From Liriodendron chinense (taxonomy: Eukaryota; Streptophyta; Magnoliopsida; Magnoliales; Magnoliaceae), in NCBI GenBank assembly GCA_003013855.2, contig PVNU02002857.1, positions 186,001 to 250,000 of the forward strand: a DNA stretch of 64,000 nucleotides, read 5' to 3'. The notes under the pieces were generated by a model that was given only the letters and a program-made list of their open reading frames with translations, was not told where the DNA came from and searched no databases. Of the stretch, positions 36,603 to 47,712 are shown one piece after another; the stretch's first letter is position 1; every line of letters begins with the position of its first letter. Position numbers and translations under genes: made by a program.

Positions 36603-39600
36603 TCAATCATCCTGATAGACAGGATCATTCAGGGAGATGGACATGTCCTCTGAATCAAATTTCACAACAAATGGTTTAAGGCGTTGTCCATTAACTTTGA
36701 AACAGTCACCATTCGCTGCATTCTCAATCTCAACAGCCCCATGAGGAAAAACTTCTTTAACAATATATGGGCCGGTCCATCGAGATCGTAATTTTCCCGG
36801 AAAAAGATGAAGTCGGGCATTATACAAGAGCACTTTCTGTCCTTCATGGAAAGATTTCCTTAAGATGTGCTTGTCATGAAAGGCCTTCATCTTGCTCTTA
36901 TAAATTCTCGAATTCTCGTATGCATCGTTCCGGATCTCATCAAGCTCATTTAATTGAAGTTTGCGAAGCGAGCTAGCCTTGTCAATGTCAAAATTTAGAG
37001 CCCGAATTGCCCAATAGGCTTTGTGTTCTATCTCCACAGGCAAATGGCAAGCTTTCCCATAGACAAGTCTATAAGGGGACATTCCAATGGGTGTTTTGTA
37101 GGTAGTACGGTGAGCCCAAAGTGCATCATCTAATCTTAGGGACCAATCCTTGCGATCCGGTCTCACCGTCTTTTCCAAAATCTGCTTGATTTCCCTATTG
37201 AAGATTTCAGCTTGCCCACTTGTTTGTGGGTGGTATGGGGTACTCACTTTGTGCCTAATACCATATTTCTTCATCAAGGTTTCAAAAGGTCTATTGCAAA
37301 AGTGAGAATCACCATCACTAATAATGGCTCGAGGCGTCCCAAATCTAGAAAGTATGTTTTCTTTGAGAAACTTGAGAACCGTACGATGATCGTTGGTTCT
37401 ACATGGGATAGCCTCTATCCATTTAGACACATAATCTACGGCCAACAGAATATAGACATGTCCAAAAGATGAGGGGAATGGTCCCATGAAATCGATGCCC
37501 CAACAGTCAAAGACTTCAAGATGTTGAATTGGGGTGAGAGGCATCATATTGCGACGGGATAATCCTCCTAACTTCTGGCAGCGCTCGCATGCTTTGCAAA
37601 ACTCATGGGTATCTTTAAATAATGTGGGCCAATAAAAACCACACTGCAGAGTTTTTGCAGTTGTTTTCTTGGCTGAAAAATGACCCCCACATGCTTGATC
37701 ATGACAAAAGGAGATGACTGAATTGTGTTCATCATCAGGGACGCATCTCCTTATAATTTGGTCTGGGCAATATTTAAACAATAGAGGTTCATCCCAGAAA
37801 AATCTGCGCACTTCCCTTAGAAATTTACGTTTGTCTTGCGCAGTCCAATGAGTCGGCATCGCACCTGTGGAAAGATAATTGGCTATATCAGCGTACCATG
37901 GTGGATGCGTAGCAACAAAGAGTTGCTCATCAGGGAATGAGTCCTCAATAGGTGGCTCGTCAATGGAATTTGGTAGGACTAGACGGGATAGATGATCCGC
38001 CACCACATTTTCTACCCCCTTCTTATCTTTGATCTCCAAGTCGAATTCTTGAAGGAGTAGGATCCATCTTAGCAAACGGGGCTTAGCATCCTTCTTGGAA
38101 AGAAGGTATTTCAGCGCCGCATGATCTGTATAAACAATAACTTTGGATCCTATTAAGTATGGCCTCAATTTGTCCAAGGCAAAAATGACAGCTAGGAGCT
38201 CTTTCTCCGTAGTCGAATAGTTAACTTGGGCAGGATTCAAGGTCCTACTTGCGTAGTAGATGATATGGGGCTTTTTATCCTTCTTTTGGCCTAACACCGC
38301 CCCAATAGCAAAATCGCTTGCATCGCACATCAACTCAAAAGGAGTGGACCAATCTGGTGGTTGCATGATAGGAGCGGTTGTTAACATGTCTTTTAGCTTT
38401 GAAAAAGCTAATTGACATTCGGCACTCCACTCAAATTGGTTTTCCTTTTGTAGAAGGTTGCATAAAGGCCTTGAGATGTGACTAAAGTCCTTTATAAACC
38501 TTCGATAGAAACCGGCGTGTCCAAGGAAGGACCGCACATCGCGTATGCTTTTGGGTGGTGGTAGATTGGAAATTATGTCAATTTTCGCCCGGTCTACTTC
38601 TATTCCATTGGACGAGATGATATGTCCAAGGACTATTCCTCTTTGTACCATGAAATGGCACTTTTCCCAGTTTAATACAAGTTGCTTTTCCTCACACCTC
38701 ATCAAGACCAACTTCAAGTGCTCGAGACACTCATCAAAAGTACAACCAAAAACAGAAAAATCATCCATGAACACCTCAAGAAACTCACCCACCATGTCCG
38801 AGAAAATACTCAACATGCATCGTTGGAATGTGGCGGGTGCATTGCATAACCCGAATGGCATCCTTCGGTAAGCGAAGGTACCAAACGGGCATGTAAATGT
38901 GGTTTTCTCTTGGTCTTCCGGAGCTATCTCAATTTGGTTGTATCCGGAATAGCCATCTAGGAAGCAATAATAGGGATGGCCTGCCAACCTCTCCAAAATT
39001 TGATCCATAAATGGGAGAGGGAAGTGGTCTTTCCTAGTAACCGTGTTGAGCTTCCTATAATCAATGCACATACGCCAACCGGTAGTCACCCTAGTCGGTA
39101 TCAGCTCGTTGTTGGTGTTTTCAATGATGGTAATACCGGATTTCTTGGGGACAACTTGGGTGGGGCTCACCCATTGGCTATCTGAGATGGGGTAGATGAT
39201 ACCCACATCCAATAGCTTTAACACCTCGGCTTTGACAAACTCCATCATGTTTGGATTTAGCCTTCTTTGAGGTTGTCTAGATGTTTTTGCATTTTCTTCA
39301 AGGTGTATACGGTGAGTGCAAACCGAAGGATCTATCCCTTTGAGATCCGCTATTGTCCAACCTATGGCTTCCCGATGTTCTTTGAGTAGCTCAATTAACT
39401 TGAGCTCTTGGTCTTTCTCTAGGTGGGAGGCAATGACAACTGGGAATGTTTCCTCTTGACCCAAATATATGTATTTAAGCTCTGATGGCAGCGGTTTGAG
39501 GTCAAGCTTTGGTGGTTCGATGTTAGACGGTAGAGGCCTTGATGTGGTTGGTGGCAATTTTTCAAAATGGGGCCTCCACCGGCTAGCATCAACTATCGGT

Positions 39601-41831
39601 CTTTCTATATGTAATGCCTGCATACTTTCACTAATGATGGGATCTTCGGAATCCATGAAATGTGCTAAGCATGTCTCCAAGCTTTCTAGTGGTTCAAGTT
39701 GGAGGAGTTCTTCTTCTTCAAAAGTTTCAAGCATGTTCACATCGAAGAACTCATCATCATCGACATCCCTATGTCTTTTGCCCAAATGAAACACATTTAC
39801 CTCTAGTGTCATGTTTCCAAAAGATAATTGCATCACCCCATTCCGGCAATTGATGATCGCATTTGATGTGGCAAGGAATGGGCGGCCTAATATCACCGGT
39901 ATTTGGGTGCTAGCATCCAAAACCGGTTGTGTGTCCAAGACTATAAAATCTACCGGGTAGTAGAATTTGTCAACTTGGACTAGAACATCCTCAACTATCC
40001 CCCTCGGTACACGGATAGATCTATCAGCGAGTTGCAATGTGGTTTTGGTGGGTTTTAATTCACCAAGGCCCAATCGCTTATATACCGAGTATGGGATCAA
40101 GTTCACACTCGCCCCCAAGTCTAACAAGGCACGTTCAATCCGGTAGTCTCCAATGATACATGAGACGGTGGGACTACCGGGATCTTTGAATTTTGGGGGA
40201 GTCTTTTGAGTGAGGATGGCACTAACTTGCTCAGTTAAGAAGGCCTTTTGCTGCACATTATATTTGCGTTTTGTTGTGCATAGGTCTTTTAGAAACTTGG
40301 CATAAGAGGGAATTTGTTTGATGGCATCAAGCAAAGGGATATTGATCTTGACTTGTCTGAAAATCTCTAGAATATCTTGAGAATTTGGGAGAGATTTTGG
40401 GGCAACCAATCTCGATGGGAATGGTGCTATAGGCTTGTAAATGCGTTCCGGTTTTTGTGGGGCTAAGTTAGATCCATTTTCATCCTCAGAGTTTACCGGA
40501 TCATTAGGCTCATCGGCCTTCACCGGAATAGTTTTGTCAATTTGCTTACCACTTCTAAGGGTGGTAATAAATTTAGCTTGCTCCATGTTTTGGTTGGAAG
40601 AAGTAGGGATGCTTACTTCATGTACTTGCTTAGGATTGGGCTGAGGTTGGGCCGGAAAGGTCCCTTCCCTAGCATTCAAGTGACCCTTAATCTCATCAAC
40701 CGAGACTTTCAGCTCTTGGAACAATTGCTGATTTGATTCATTTATTTGCGCTTGCCCTTGCATAAACGCTCTCAAGGTATCCTCCAATGAGAATTGAGGT
40801 GGGGCTATATTTTGCATGGGTGGCCCTCTTTGGGAGTTGGTAGGATTGCCCATAGGAGCATTCTTCCAACTGAAATTTGGGTGGTTCTTCCAACTCTCAT
40901 TGTATGTATTACCTACCGGTCCATTGAAGGGCCGTTGATAACCATATATGGCATTGGCTGTCTCTTGCAGCACTTCCTTAAATGCAGGAATTGTGGGACA
41001 ATCTTGCGTAGCGTGTAAGTCGGTGAGACAAATCCCACATGTGGTTTCAACAGCTTCATTGGACTTGGAAACTCCATTTTTGCTAAGTTCCATGGCCTCA
41101 ACCTTCCTTGTGAGGTTGGCTATCCTTGCATTCACGTCGTCTTCCTCTTTAAGGACATATATTCCTCCTTTCTCTTGAGTAGGCTTGGGGTTCTTGGGTT
41201 TATCCGAGGTATCCCAAGATTGGGCGTTTTCAGCCAACATGTCCAAGTAACTCCAAGCATCATCTGGATTTTTACTCATAAACTCGCCATTGCACATCAT
41301 TTCCACGAATTGGCACATATTGGAACTTAATCCATCATTGAAAAAATTTATAACTCGCCAACTCTCGTAGCCATGATGTGGGCAAGCAAGCAGGAGTTCC
41401 TTAAATCTCTCCCAACACTGAAAGAATGATTCACCCTCTTTAGCTGAGAAATTCATTATGGCCCTTCGAAGAGTGTTTGTTTTATGAGCCGGGAAGAACT
41501 TTTTCAAGAATTCCCGGTTCATCTCAACCCATGACCCAATCGAATGTGGTCTAAGAGAGTGAAGCCAATCTTTGGCTCTTTCTTTCAAGGTGAAGGGAAA
41601 AAGTTTAAGTCTGATTGTATCCCCAGAAACATTGGGATAATGCAAGGTGGCCAACACTTCATCGAATTCTTGCAAGTGTAAGTATGGGCGGTCAGAGTCT
41701 AGCCCATGGAATTTAGGTAAAAGTTGAATTACTCCCTGTTTTACGTCAAGGGTCCCACCATTAGCTGGTAGAACTATGCAAGAAGGTGTAATTGTACGAG
41801 CAGGTTGTAGGTAATCCCGTAGTGATCTCAT
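36603..41831 (-). CDS. Gag-Pol polyprotein of element D, 1742 codons, intact
   Basis: This single frame encodes all proteins for the element's copy-and-paste cycle in the cytoplasm and nucleus. Gag domain at residues 50-200 (LKLFPFTLKERAKDWLHSL). Zinc knuckle CX2CX4HX4C at 265-278. Aspartic protease with DLGAS at 571-575 and ILGRPFL at 647-653. Reverse transcriptase 860-1060 with FLDGYSGYNQI and the catalytic FMDD at 1021-1024. RNase H from CDAS at 1169 to TDH at 1235. Integrase with an HHCC finger (about 1377-1418) and DD35E residues D1447, D1506 and E1542. C-terminal region with RWTGPY at 1684-1689. The order RT-RNaseH-INT is Ty3/Gypsy, and no chromodomain is seen. The Met at 41831 precedes the conserved RDYLQPAR; the true start could be slightly different. 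No stop or frameshift, unlike its relative E. Confidence 0.95.
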   Translation of the reverse strand: MRSLRDYLQPARTITPSCIVLPANGGTLDVKQGVIQLLPKFHGLDSDRPYLHLQEFDEVLATLHYPNVSGDTIRLKLFPFTLKERAKDWLHSLRPHSIGSWVEMNREFLKKFFPAHKTNTLRRAIMNFSAKEGESFFQCWERFKELLLACPHHGYESWRVINFFNDGLSSNMCQFVEMMCNGEFMSKNPDDAWSYLDMLAENAQSWDTSDKPKNPKPTQEKGGIYVLKEEDDVNARIANLTRKVEAMELSKNGVSKSNEAVETTCGICLTDLHATQDCPTIPAFKEVLQETANAIYGYQRPFNGPVGNTYNESWKNHPNFSWKNAPMGNPTNSQRGPPMQNIAPPQFSLEDTLRAFMQGQAQINESNQQLFQELKVSVDEIKGHLNAREGTFPAQPQPNPKQVHEVSIPTSSNQNMEQAKFITTLRSGKQIDKTIPVKADEPNDPVNSEDENGSNLAPQKPERIYKPIAPFPSRLVAPKSLPNSQDILEIFRQVKINIPLLDAIKQIPSYAKFLKDLCTTKRKYNVQQKAFLTEQVSAILTQKTPPKFKDPGSPTVSCIIGDYRIERALLDLGASVNLIPYSVYKRLGLGELKPTKTTLQLADRSIRVPRGIVEDVLVQVDKFYYPVDFIVLDTQPVLDASTQIPVILGRPFLATSNAIINCRNGVMQLSFGNMTLEVNVFHLGKRHRDVDDDEFFDVNMLETFEEEELLQLEPLESLETCLAHFMDSEDPIISESMQALHIERPIVDASRWRPHFEKLPPTTSRPLPSNIEPPKLDLKPLPSELKYIYLGQEETFPVVIASHLEKDQELKLIELLKEHREAIGWTIADLKGIDPSVCTHRIHLEENAKTSRQPQRRLNPNMMEFVKAEVLKLLDVGIIYPISDSQWVSPTQVVPKKSGITIIENTNNELIPTRVTTGWRMCIDYRKLNTVTRKDHFPLPFMDQILERLAGHPYYCFLDGYSGYNQIEIAPEDQEKTTFTCPFGTFAYRRMPFGLCNAPATFQRCMLSIFSDMVGEFLEVFMDDFSVFGCTFDECLEHLKLVLMRCEEKQLVLNWEKCHFMVQRGIVLGHIISSNGIEVDRAKIDIISNLPPPKSIRDVRSFLGHAGFYRRFIKDFSHISRPLCNLLQKENQFEWSAECQLAFSKLKDMLTTAPIMQPPDWSTPFELMCDASDFAIGAVLGQKKDKKPHIIYYASRTLNPAQVNYSTTEKELLAVIFALDKLRPYLIGSKVIVYTDHAALKYLLSKKDAKPRLLRWILLLQEFDLEIKDKKGVENVVADHLSRLVLPNSIDEPPIEDSFPDEQLFVATHPPWYADIANYLSTGAMPTHWTAQDKRKFLREVRRFFWDEPLLFKYCPDQIIRRCVPDDEHNSVISFCHDQACGGHFSAKKTTAKTLQCGFYWPTLFKDTHEFCKACERCQKLGGLSRRNMMPLTPIQHLEVFDCWGIDFMGPFPSSFGHVYILLAVDYVSKWIEAIPCRTNDHRTVLKFLKENILSRFGTPRAIISDGDSHFCNRPFETLMKKYGIRHKVSTPYHPQTSGQAEIFNREIKQILEKTVRPDRKDWSLRLDDALWAHRTTYKTPIGMSPYRLVYGKACHLPVEIEHKAYWAIRALNFDIDKASSLRKLQLNELDEIRNDAYENSRIYKSKMKAFHDKHILRKSFHEGQKVLLYNARLHLFPGKLRSRWTGPYIVKEVFPHGAVEIENAANGDCFKVNGQRLKPFVVKFDSEDMSISLNDPVYQDD

Positions 41832-42273
41832 TGGAGGGACATTATGTACCTCATTCTCTCCTACCCCTTCCTGATTTGCGTTTGTCGTTGGAGTAGGGGG
41901 GGAGGATTCCTTAAGGGTGTTTGATCCATACTCCCCAAACTTTCACAATGCTCTTGATAATTCCGGACTCGTCTATGGACTGACAAAGGTCCAACTAAAC
42001 CACCTTCAGATTGGAGACGATTTGAATGGTTACGTTCTCAACGGGACATAAACCACTCAACCAGAAACTGAAACTAATCCTATTCTAGAAAACTAAAATC
42101 TGAAACTGAAAGAAAATTCTGCAGAAGCTAAGTTAGAAAGGTATCACCTGATGCGCTTGAACTAGAGAAAAATTCCTACAAAACAGAAAAACTTGTTAGT
42201 TCTAAGAAAATCAGAAAAACTATCCACTGCTACTTCTACAGCCACTGAAATTATTTGGAAATCGTTATCTATA

Positions 42274-42291
42274 TCCCCGGCAACGGCGCCA
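42274..42291 (-). other. Primer binding site of element D (tRNA-Asp type)
   Basis: TGGCGCCGTTGCCGGGGA on the minus strand, six bases past the LTR end. Standard for Athila elements. Confidence 0.92.
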
Positions 42292-43100
42292 AAAACTTGT
42301 TCGCTCGCCTCAAGTGTAAGGCTGCGATGTAGTAATAAATCTCGGTAAGACCGAGGTCGATCCACATGGAAAGAGTAACAGCTTCCTAATTACTCCAGCA
42401 ACTCAGTTTAATAGAGTAAATTCAGATTCAATGGGATGTTTAATTAAAACAGTAACTTAATGAAAAATCAGAGATTTAATGTACTAAGGCTTTCAAGGAT
42501 CCACTTGTAGTAATCCTATGTCAATTCAGTCAATCCAAGTAGAGAACACAACTAGATTTGAAGTCCCATCTCTCATCTAGTTGGAAAGTAAAGCATTCAC
42601 ACACATTAATCCAATTCAAGTTGAACTTTCCAAGTTCAAGTCCATTCAATCAATGTAGAATTCAAATTCATAGCCTGCGGAGTAACAGCCATGCCTATGG
42701 ACTATGGCCTGCTCAAGGATTACTATAATTCGAATCTAAACAAGCAACCTGTGATAATCTCAGAGAATTAAAAGGAATTCATGTCCGGAGCACATAAACT
42801 CAGATAAGACATCTCAAACTACCACCTATTGGACTGAAACATAAGAAAAATCTAACTTTGAATTGAAAAATACTTGAATCAAACTGAAATTAACATAGAA
42901 CTGGCTACAAGCTTCACCTCTCAGCCTTAGCTGAGAGGTTTTAGCCGAGCATAGTCATGCAACAACTAAAAACTCCGAAATAAAAGCATAAACTAAGAAA
43001 AACCGGATAGAAGAGTTGCAGTCGCTCCACAGTCACTTCCTCCCTCCAAACTCACGTTCCTTCCCTTCTCTGATACCTTAGGGAGAGCCCCTAGGTGGCC

Positions 43101-43107
43101 TTTTATA
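43101..43107 (-). promoter_or_regulatory. TATA box in the 5' LTR of element D
   Basis: CTATAAAAGG on the minus strand, about 96 bp downstream of the palindrome array. It is conserved in E (45102-45096) and H (58378-58372). It would drive the genomic RNA. Confidence 0.8.
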
Positions 43108-43202
43108 GCAACAATCCTCCCTTGCGTCGGATTCTGCGAAATCCTACGCATTGCGCAGCAATATTCAGAGTCCCAATTTAGAAAGGATTCTTCTTACGCA
43201 GG

Positions 43203-43502
43203 GCCGACCGGTCGTGACCGGTCGGCCTGGCTTTTCAAATACTCCAGAGAGCACAGCCGACCGGTCATGACCGGTCGGTGTGGACTGTCCATTGTTCCAG
43301 CAACTGTGGCCGACCGGTCATGACCGGTCGGACCACATTGTCCATCCATCCAACGTATACAGCCTTGATCCAGAGAGCTTGGCCGACCGGTCATGACCGG
43401 TCGGCCCTTCATACAGTGCACATGGCTGACCGGTCATGACCGGTCGGCCTCTCTTCTACTTGCTTCCTTTAATGTGGCTGACCGGTTGGACGACCGGTCA
43501 GC
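43203..43502. repeat. Palindrome array in U3 of the D 5' LTR
   Basis: Same six dyads as at 34965-35264, with one unit differing by a base (GACTGGTC there, GACCGGTC here). Confidence 0.95.
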
Positions 43503-43725
43503 CCTATTTTTCTTCATTTCTTCTTCCTCTTTTCTCTCTTTGGTCCATCCTAGGACTTCATGTAATGTCTTCAAATCCATTCTTTTGGCTCCAATTTGAT
43601 GAAATCCACTCTCATCCCTACAATCACAAAAACACGTGATAGGTGGGCCTTTAAACCATGAAAATCATGCAAACTATGTAGTGTAATGGGCAATGCAATG
43701 TATAAATTAGAGGTTCAACTGGTAA

Positions 43726-43930
43726 CATTCTCAACCACATTCTCTCCCGTTTCAGTTTGGTTTTGGCCCATATTTTGATTGGCCATAGGGTTGGGTTGAT
43801 TTTCAGGCATACTTTCAGAAAAAATTGAAAAATCTAAACGTTTCTTAGCACGTGGCTCCCTATCAACCCCTTCAACAATTCCCCCTTCACTAATGAGTCG
43901 GTTATTAGAATCCCAAACCCAATGTGGCAT
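43726..43930 (-). pseudogene. N-terminal end of gag of element E
   Basis: Frame MPHWVWDSNNRLISEGG..., Asn/Gln-rich and ending at the D insertion site. It resumes at 34059 with a stretch like D's RDYLQPAR. Athila Gag proteins commonly begin with such a polar region. One piece of the split gag-pol listed at 29499-34059. Confidence 0.7.
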
Positions 43931-45720
43931 GCAAATCTCAGAAAAATAAAAAGAAAAAGGGGTTAGAAAAACCTAATTTGAAGTGACTACTTCGACTCCT
44001 AGAATTCCTAGAAAAATAAAACAAAGCAACCAACTAAGTTAGTAAAGGAGTCTTATAAATCTCAAATAGAGACTATTTTAAAAAATTTTGTGAAAAACCA
44101 TCAAAGTCCCCGGCAACGGCACCAAAAACTTGTTCGCTTCCTCAAGTGTAGGGTTGTGACGTAGTAATAATCTCGGTAAGACCGAGGTCGATCCACAGGG
44201 ACTTGTGTAGGAATTCACAAAACACTTCCAATGGTTTCTACTTAAGAGTTAACTAAACAGAATTTTAGGAAATTGGTGTAGATAGATATTTTGAATTAAA
44301 TTGAATGTAATCAATAATAAAAAGCACTAGGGGTTCAAGGATCCACTTGTAGCAATCCTTAATGCTTAATTCACTGTGGTTTCTCACTTTCTCGACTAGA
44401 ATCGAAATTAAGTTCTATCTAGCTGGATGATAGAGCAGTTAAAACAAACAATCTACCATATGTGTGATACATGATTCTCTCAATTCAAGTTAGGACTTGA
44501 GCATACTCAATTGCACAGATCAATCCTAGTTCCAATAGTCTAAGATCACAATCATAATCATCGTTAAATTTCGTCACAAAGCATAACTAGATCATGATTT
44601 GAAATCAATTCAAATCACATAAACAACCACACATAGGCAGAAATTCCAGAAAGAGTAGAGCTTTGGTATGAAGTTCCCACATGAGGATCATAGATCTAGA
44701 GCATATTGAATCCAATTCCTCAAAGCATGCAGGTCTAGAATAACTCAAAATAATTAAGAACTCAGGCAATTCTTCTAAACATCCATGAGCCATCATAAGA
44801 TTAAGAAAAACTACTTAGAACTTTATTCAAACTTCAACCATTGTTCGTCACTAATAATCCAACTTGAAACCAAATCAAACGAATTGAAACATCTTAGATT
44901 CACTACAAGCTTCACCTCTTAGCCCTAGCTAAGAGATTTAGCCGTTCACGATCCAAGGAAACATGAAAACAAAAGAAAAGCATAAAACTAGAAGAACAAA
45001 CTAGGACGAGTTCTAGAACTCCGGATCTGACTTCCGCCGCCTCCCACCATGCTAAATCTTTTCTAGGATGCCTTAGGAACAAGTTAAGGAAGTCCTTTTA
45101 TAGCTTTGAAGCCCTAGGTGGGAAGAAGGTTCGAGAAATCCCACAAGATTAGCGTTTTACGCAGAGATTTTCGAAGCTCCGGATGTTTCTGAGTGTTGTC
45201 CGGCTGGTCGGACAAAGTACCTGCAATTGCAATTTTCACTGAAGTGTTTCTTACATAGTCTGACCTACCAACCGACCGATCGGCCTGCCGACCGGTGAAC
45301 ATGCTTCAATCTGCTGAATTTTTTGGACATTATAATGCATGGGCCGACCCTTCAGCCGGCCAGTCGGCCGACCGGTCGGTCAGTCTATCTGGCCGGTCGG
45401 TCAGGGGGTCGGCCTTCATAAAATGTGTCCAGAACTTTTGCTATCTCTGGAGGGTTTGGCCGGCCGGCCAGTGGTCATGAAATTGGCTGAACTTCTCAGC
45501 TTCTCCTCCTTCATCTTCAATGCACTTTTGCTCCACCTTTAGTCCTTCATTCCTTTCATCTTCAAGTTGTGTAAATAGCATCTCGTAGCCCTCATTTGAT
45601 GAATTCTCTCTCTCACTCCTACAACCACAAAATCATGCATTAGTTAGGTCTTTAATCACTTATTTCAATCATAGTTAGTAATGAAATGGGTTTAGAATAT
45701 GCACATTTAGGAGCTCAACA
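43931..45720 (-). repeat. Leader, primer site and 5' LTR of element E
   Basis: The 5' LTR spans 45720-44131 (1590 bp, TGTTGAGCTCC...GCGAACA). The primer site TGGTGCCGTTGCCGGGGA is at 44124-44107, with one mutation from the D site. TATAAAA at 45102-45096. Dyad-rich region 45195-45475 (GGCCGACCGGTCGG and relatives). On the right the LTR abuts a truncated Copia LTR (element F), placing the E insertion 143 bp inside it. Confidence 0.88.
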
Positions 45721-46251
45721 ATTCTTGCTAAAACTCTCTGGACAAATTTTGGATTTGTCGCGGGCCTGACGGGTTTGGTTCGGGCGCCCCACCATGTGCG
45801 GACTGTAAAGTCGGTGGCGCAGTGTTTGTGCGATCTTGTGTGGTTTCTTACGTAAGATGTTTCTAATTCGGGTTTCTTCCTATTTAAGGAAGTTTAATAC
45901 GTGAATTAGGTATCCTAGATGTACAATGGTTGGGTGAGAGAGTTCTAGGGTGAGAGAAAGTGCTTTAGAGGAAGGGCTACGTTAGTTTTCCTCTTAAGGA
46001 GCTTGAGCTTTCTCTTGTGGGATTTGATCCGATGTAAGTTTTCTTCATGCTCTTGTAACTTCTGATTCATAGTGGATTAGTGTTGCTTTGTGCCATGGTT
46101 TTTTACCCGTGAGGGGTTTTTCCACGTTAAATTTGGATTGCTTCTTATGTGTATTGATTTGCTTGGTATGTGATTGCATTATATTTGTTCCTCGTTTGAT
46201 TTCTCTGCGTTCGCTTCCGCTACGGGGCCGGTCGCCTGTATCCCAACAAAC

Positions 46252-46263
46252 TGGTATCAAAGC
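46252..46263 (+). other. Primer binding site of element F (initiator tRNA-Met type)
   Basis: TGGTATCAAAGC, three bases past the CCCAACA end of the LTR; one mismatch from the common TGGTATCAGAGC. Confidence 0.85.
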
Positions 46264-46320
46264 GAGAATGTTAAGAGATAGATCGAAATCTGAGACAAGG
46301 CATCAATGGCGTCTTCAAGC

Positions 46321-47295
46321 ATGAGATTCGACATAGAGAAGTATTCAGGGAAAAATAATTTTAAACTTTAGAATGTGAAGATTAAAGGCCTTCTTATTCA
46401 GCAAGGGCTGCAAGATGTGCTCCTTGGAAAGCGATCGGAGACTATGAAAGAAGAAGAGTAGAAGAAGATCGATGAAAAAACCAATGTCTCAATCTAGTTG
46501 TGCCTAGCGGATGAGGTCCTGTATAACGTCATGAAAGAGAAAACTGCAGCTGAAACATGGGCAAAGTTGGAGAATATTTATGCGAAGAAATCTCTAGAAA
46601 ATCACATATATTTGAAGCTTCAGTTGTATAATCTGATAATGACGGAGGGGGGCGATGTTGAGAGCCACATCAGTAATTTCAATAGGCTTATTTACAAATT
46701 GATGGATGTAGATGAACCGATGAAGGACGAGGATCAAGTATTTATCTTGTTGAATTCTCTTCCAGAATCATATAACTTGCTTAAGGACTCGTTGTGTGCA
46801 GGTAAGGAGACCATTGGCGTGGAAACCGTTATCTCAACACTTTAGGCGAAGGCGATGAGAAAGAAAAGTGGTGGCATGGGTCCTTCTACGGACGAGGCAC
46901 TAGTTATGAAGGGGATGAATTCTAAGCGAGGCGAGGGATCTTCGTCATCGAGATCTAAATCAAAAGGCAAGTAGAAGAGCAAGGTAAGATGCTGAAATTG
47001 TGGGGAAAAAGGGCACATGAAGAGGGATTGTTTGAATTTCGGGAAAAAGCAAAAGAAATCTAGAGATTCTTCTAGGGAATGGGCTAATACCGTAGAGGAC
47101 GGTGGTAATGCTTGTGATGTATTGACTGTATCCGGCATATGGTCTCTTGGTGGAGAGTGGCTCTTGGATTTAGGTATATCATATCACGTATGTCTTGATC
47201 AGAGTTCATTCATGACATACAGGAAGTATGATGGTGGATCGGTGTTTGTGGGTGATGGCTACGCTCATAAGGTGGTGGGTATTGGTTCGGTGTAA
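46321..47295 (+). pseudogene. Copia gag and protease start of element F, many stops
   Basis: From ATG 46321 one frame can be followed for about 325 codons: Gag (AETWAKLENIYAKKSLENH, LLNSLPESYNLLKDSL), zinc knuckle CX2CX4HX4C (CGEKGHMKRDC with an upstream Cys, near 46990-47030) and a protease-like LDLGISYHVC (the usual catalytic motif is D-S/T-G; here D-L-G). In-frame stops are TAG at 46369, 46459, 46495, 46843 and 46972, TGA at 46993 and TAA at 47293. No sign of other pol domains before the 3' LTR. Clearly dead. Confidence 0.85.
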
Positions 47296-47712
47296 TTTAG
47301 GATGTTCGACGAGGTCGAACGAATCCTTGAAACTGTGAAGCATGTCCTTGAGATGAAGAAGAATGTGATATCTCTTGGTCCACTCGAGACAAAGGGTGCA
47401 AGTTCATCGGCTGTGATTGATATGTAAAGTGGCAAAGGGAGCATGCGTGATGATAAAGGCACAGAGGTGCAACAATCTTTACAAGGTGATTAGGAACACT
47501 ATTCACTGTGGAGCTACAGGATAGGCAACGAGATCCACAGTTGCTCGTGTGTGGCGTCAATGAAAGGGCCACATGAGCGAGCAGGTGGTGAAGGTATAGT
47601 AATAAGTCGATGAGGCAACAGAAGCGATGTCACAATGAAGGAGACGAAGTAGAGATGAAGAATGTAGTTTTGGAGCAGTGGAGCGATTGAAGATTGAAGT
47701 CAGGGTGGAGAT

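Larger units (their letters stand above)
34060..43720 (-). mobile_element. Complete Athila-like LTR retrotransposon D, intact
   Basis: 9661 bp with LTRs of 1423 bp each (43720-42298 and 35482-34060), about 13 mismatches and no indel between them by hand count. TSD GGTAA. Primer site of tRNA-Asp type, polypurine tract GGTTGGGGGGTG at 35494-35483, TATA box in the LTR, and one open gag-pol frame. There is no env-like frame in the 1.1 kb between pol and the 3' LTR. It inserted in gag of E. Everything needed for autonomous movement looks present. Confidence 0.95.
42298..43720 (-). repeat. 5' LTR of element D
   Basis: 1423 bp, about 99.1% identical to the 3' LTR. Its outermost base is changed (the first T of TGTTGAAC reads as A on the minus strand). 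Active-promoter candidate TATAAAA at 43107-43101. Palindrome array at 43203-43502. Confidence 0.95.
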
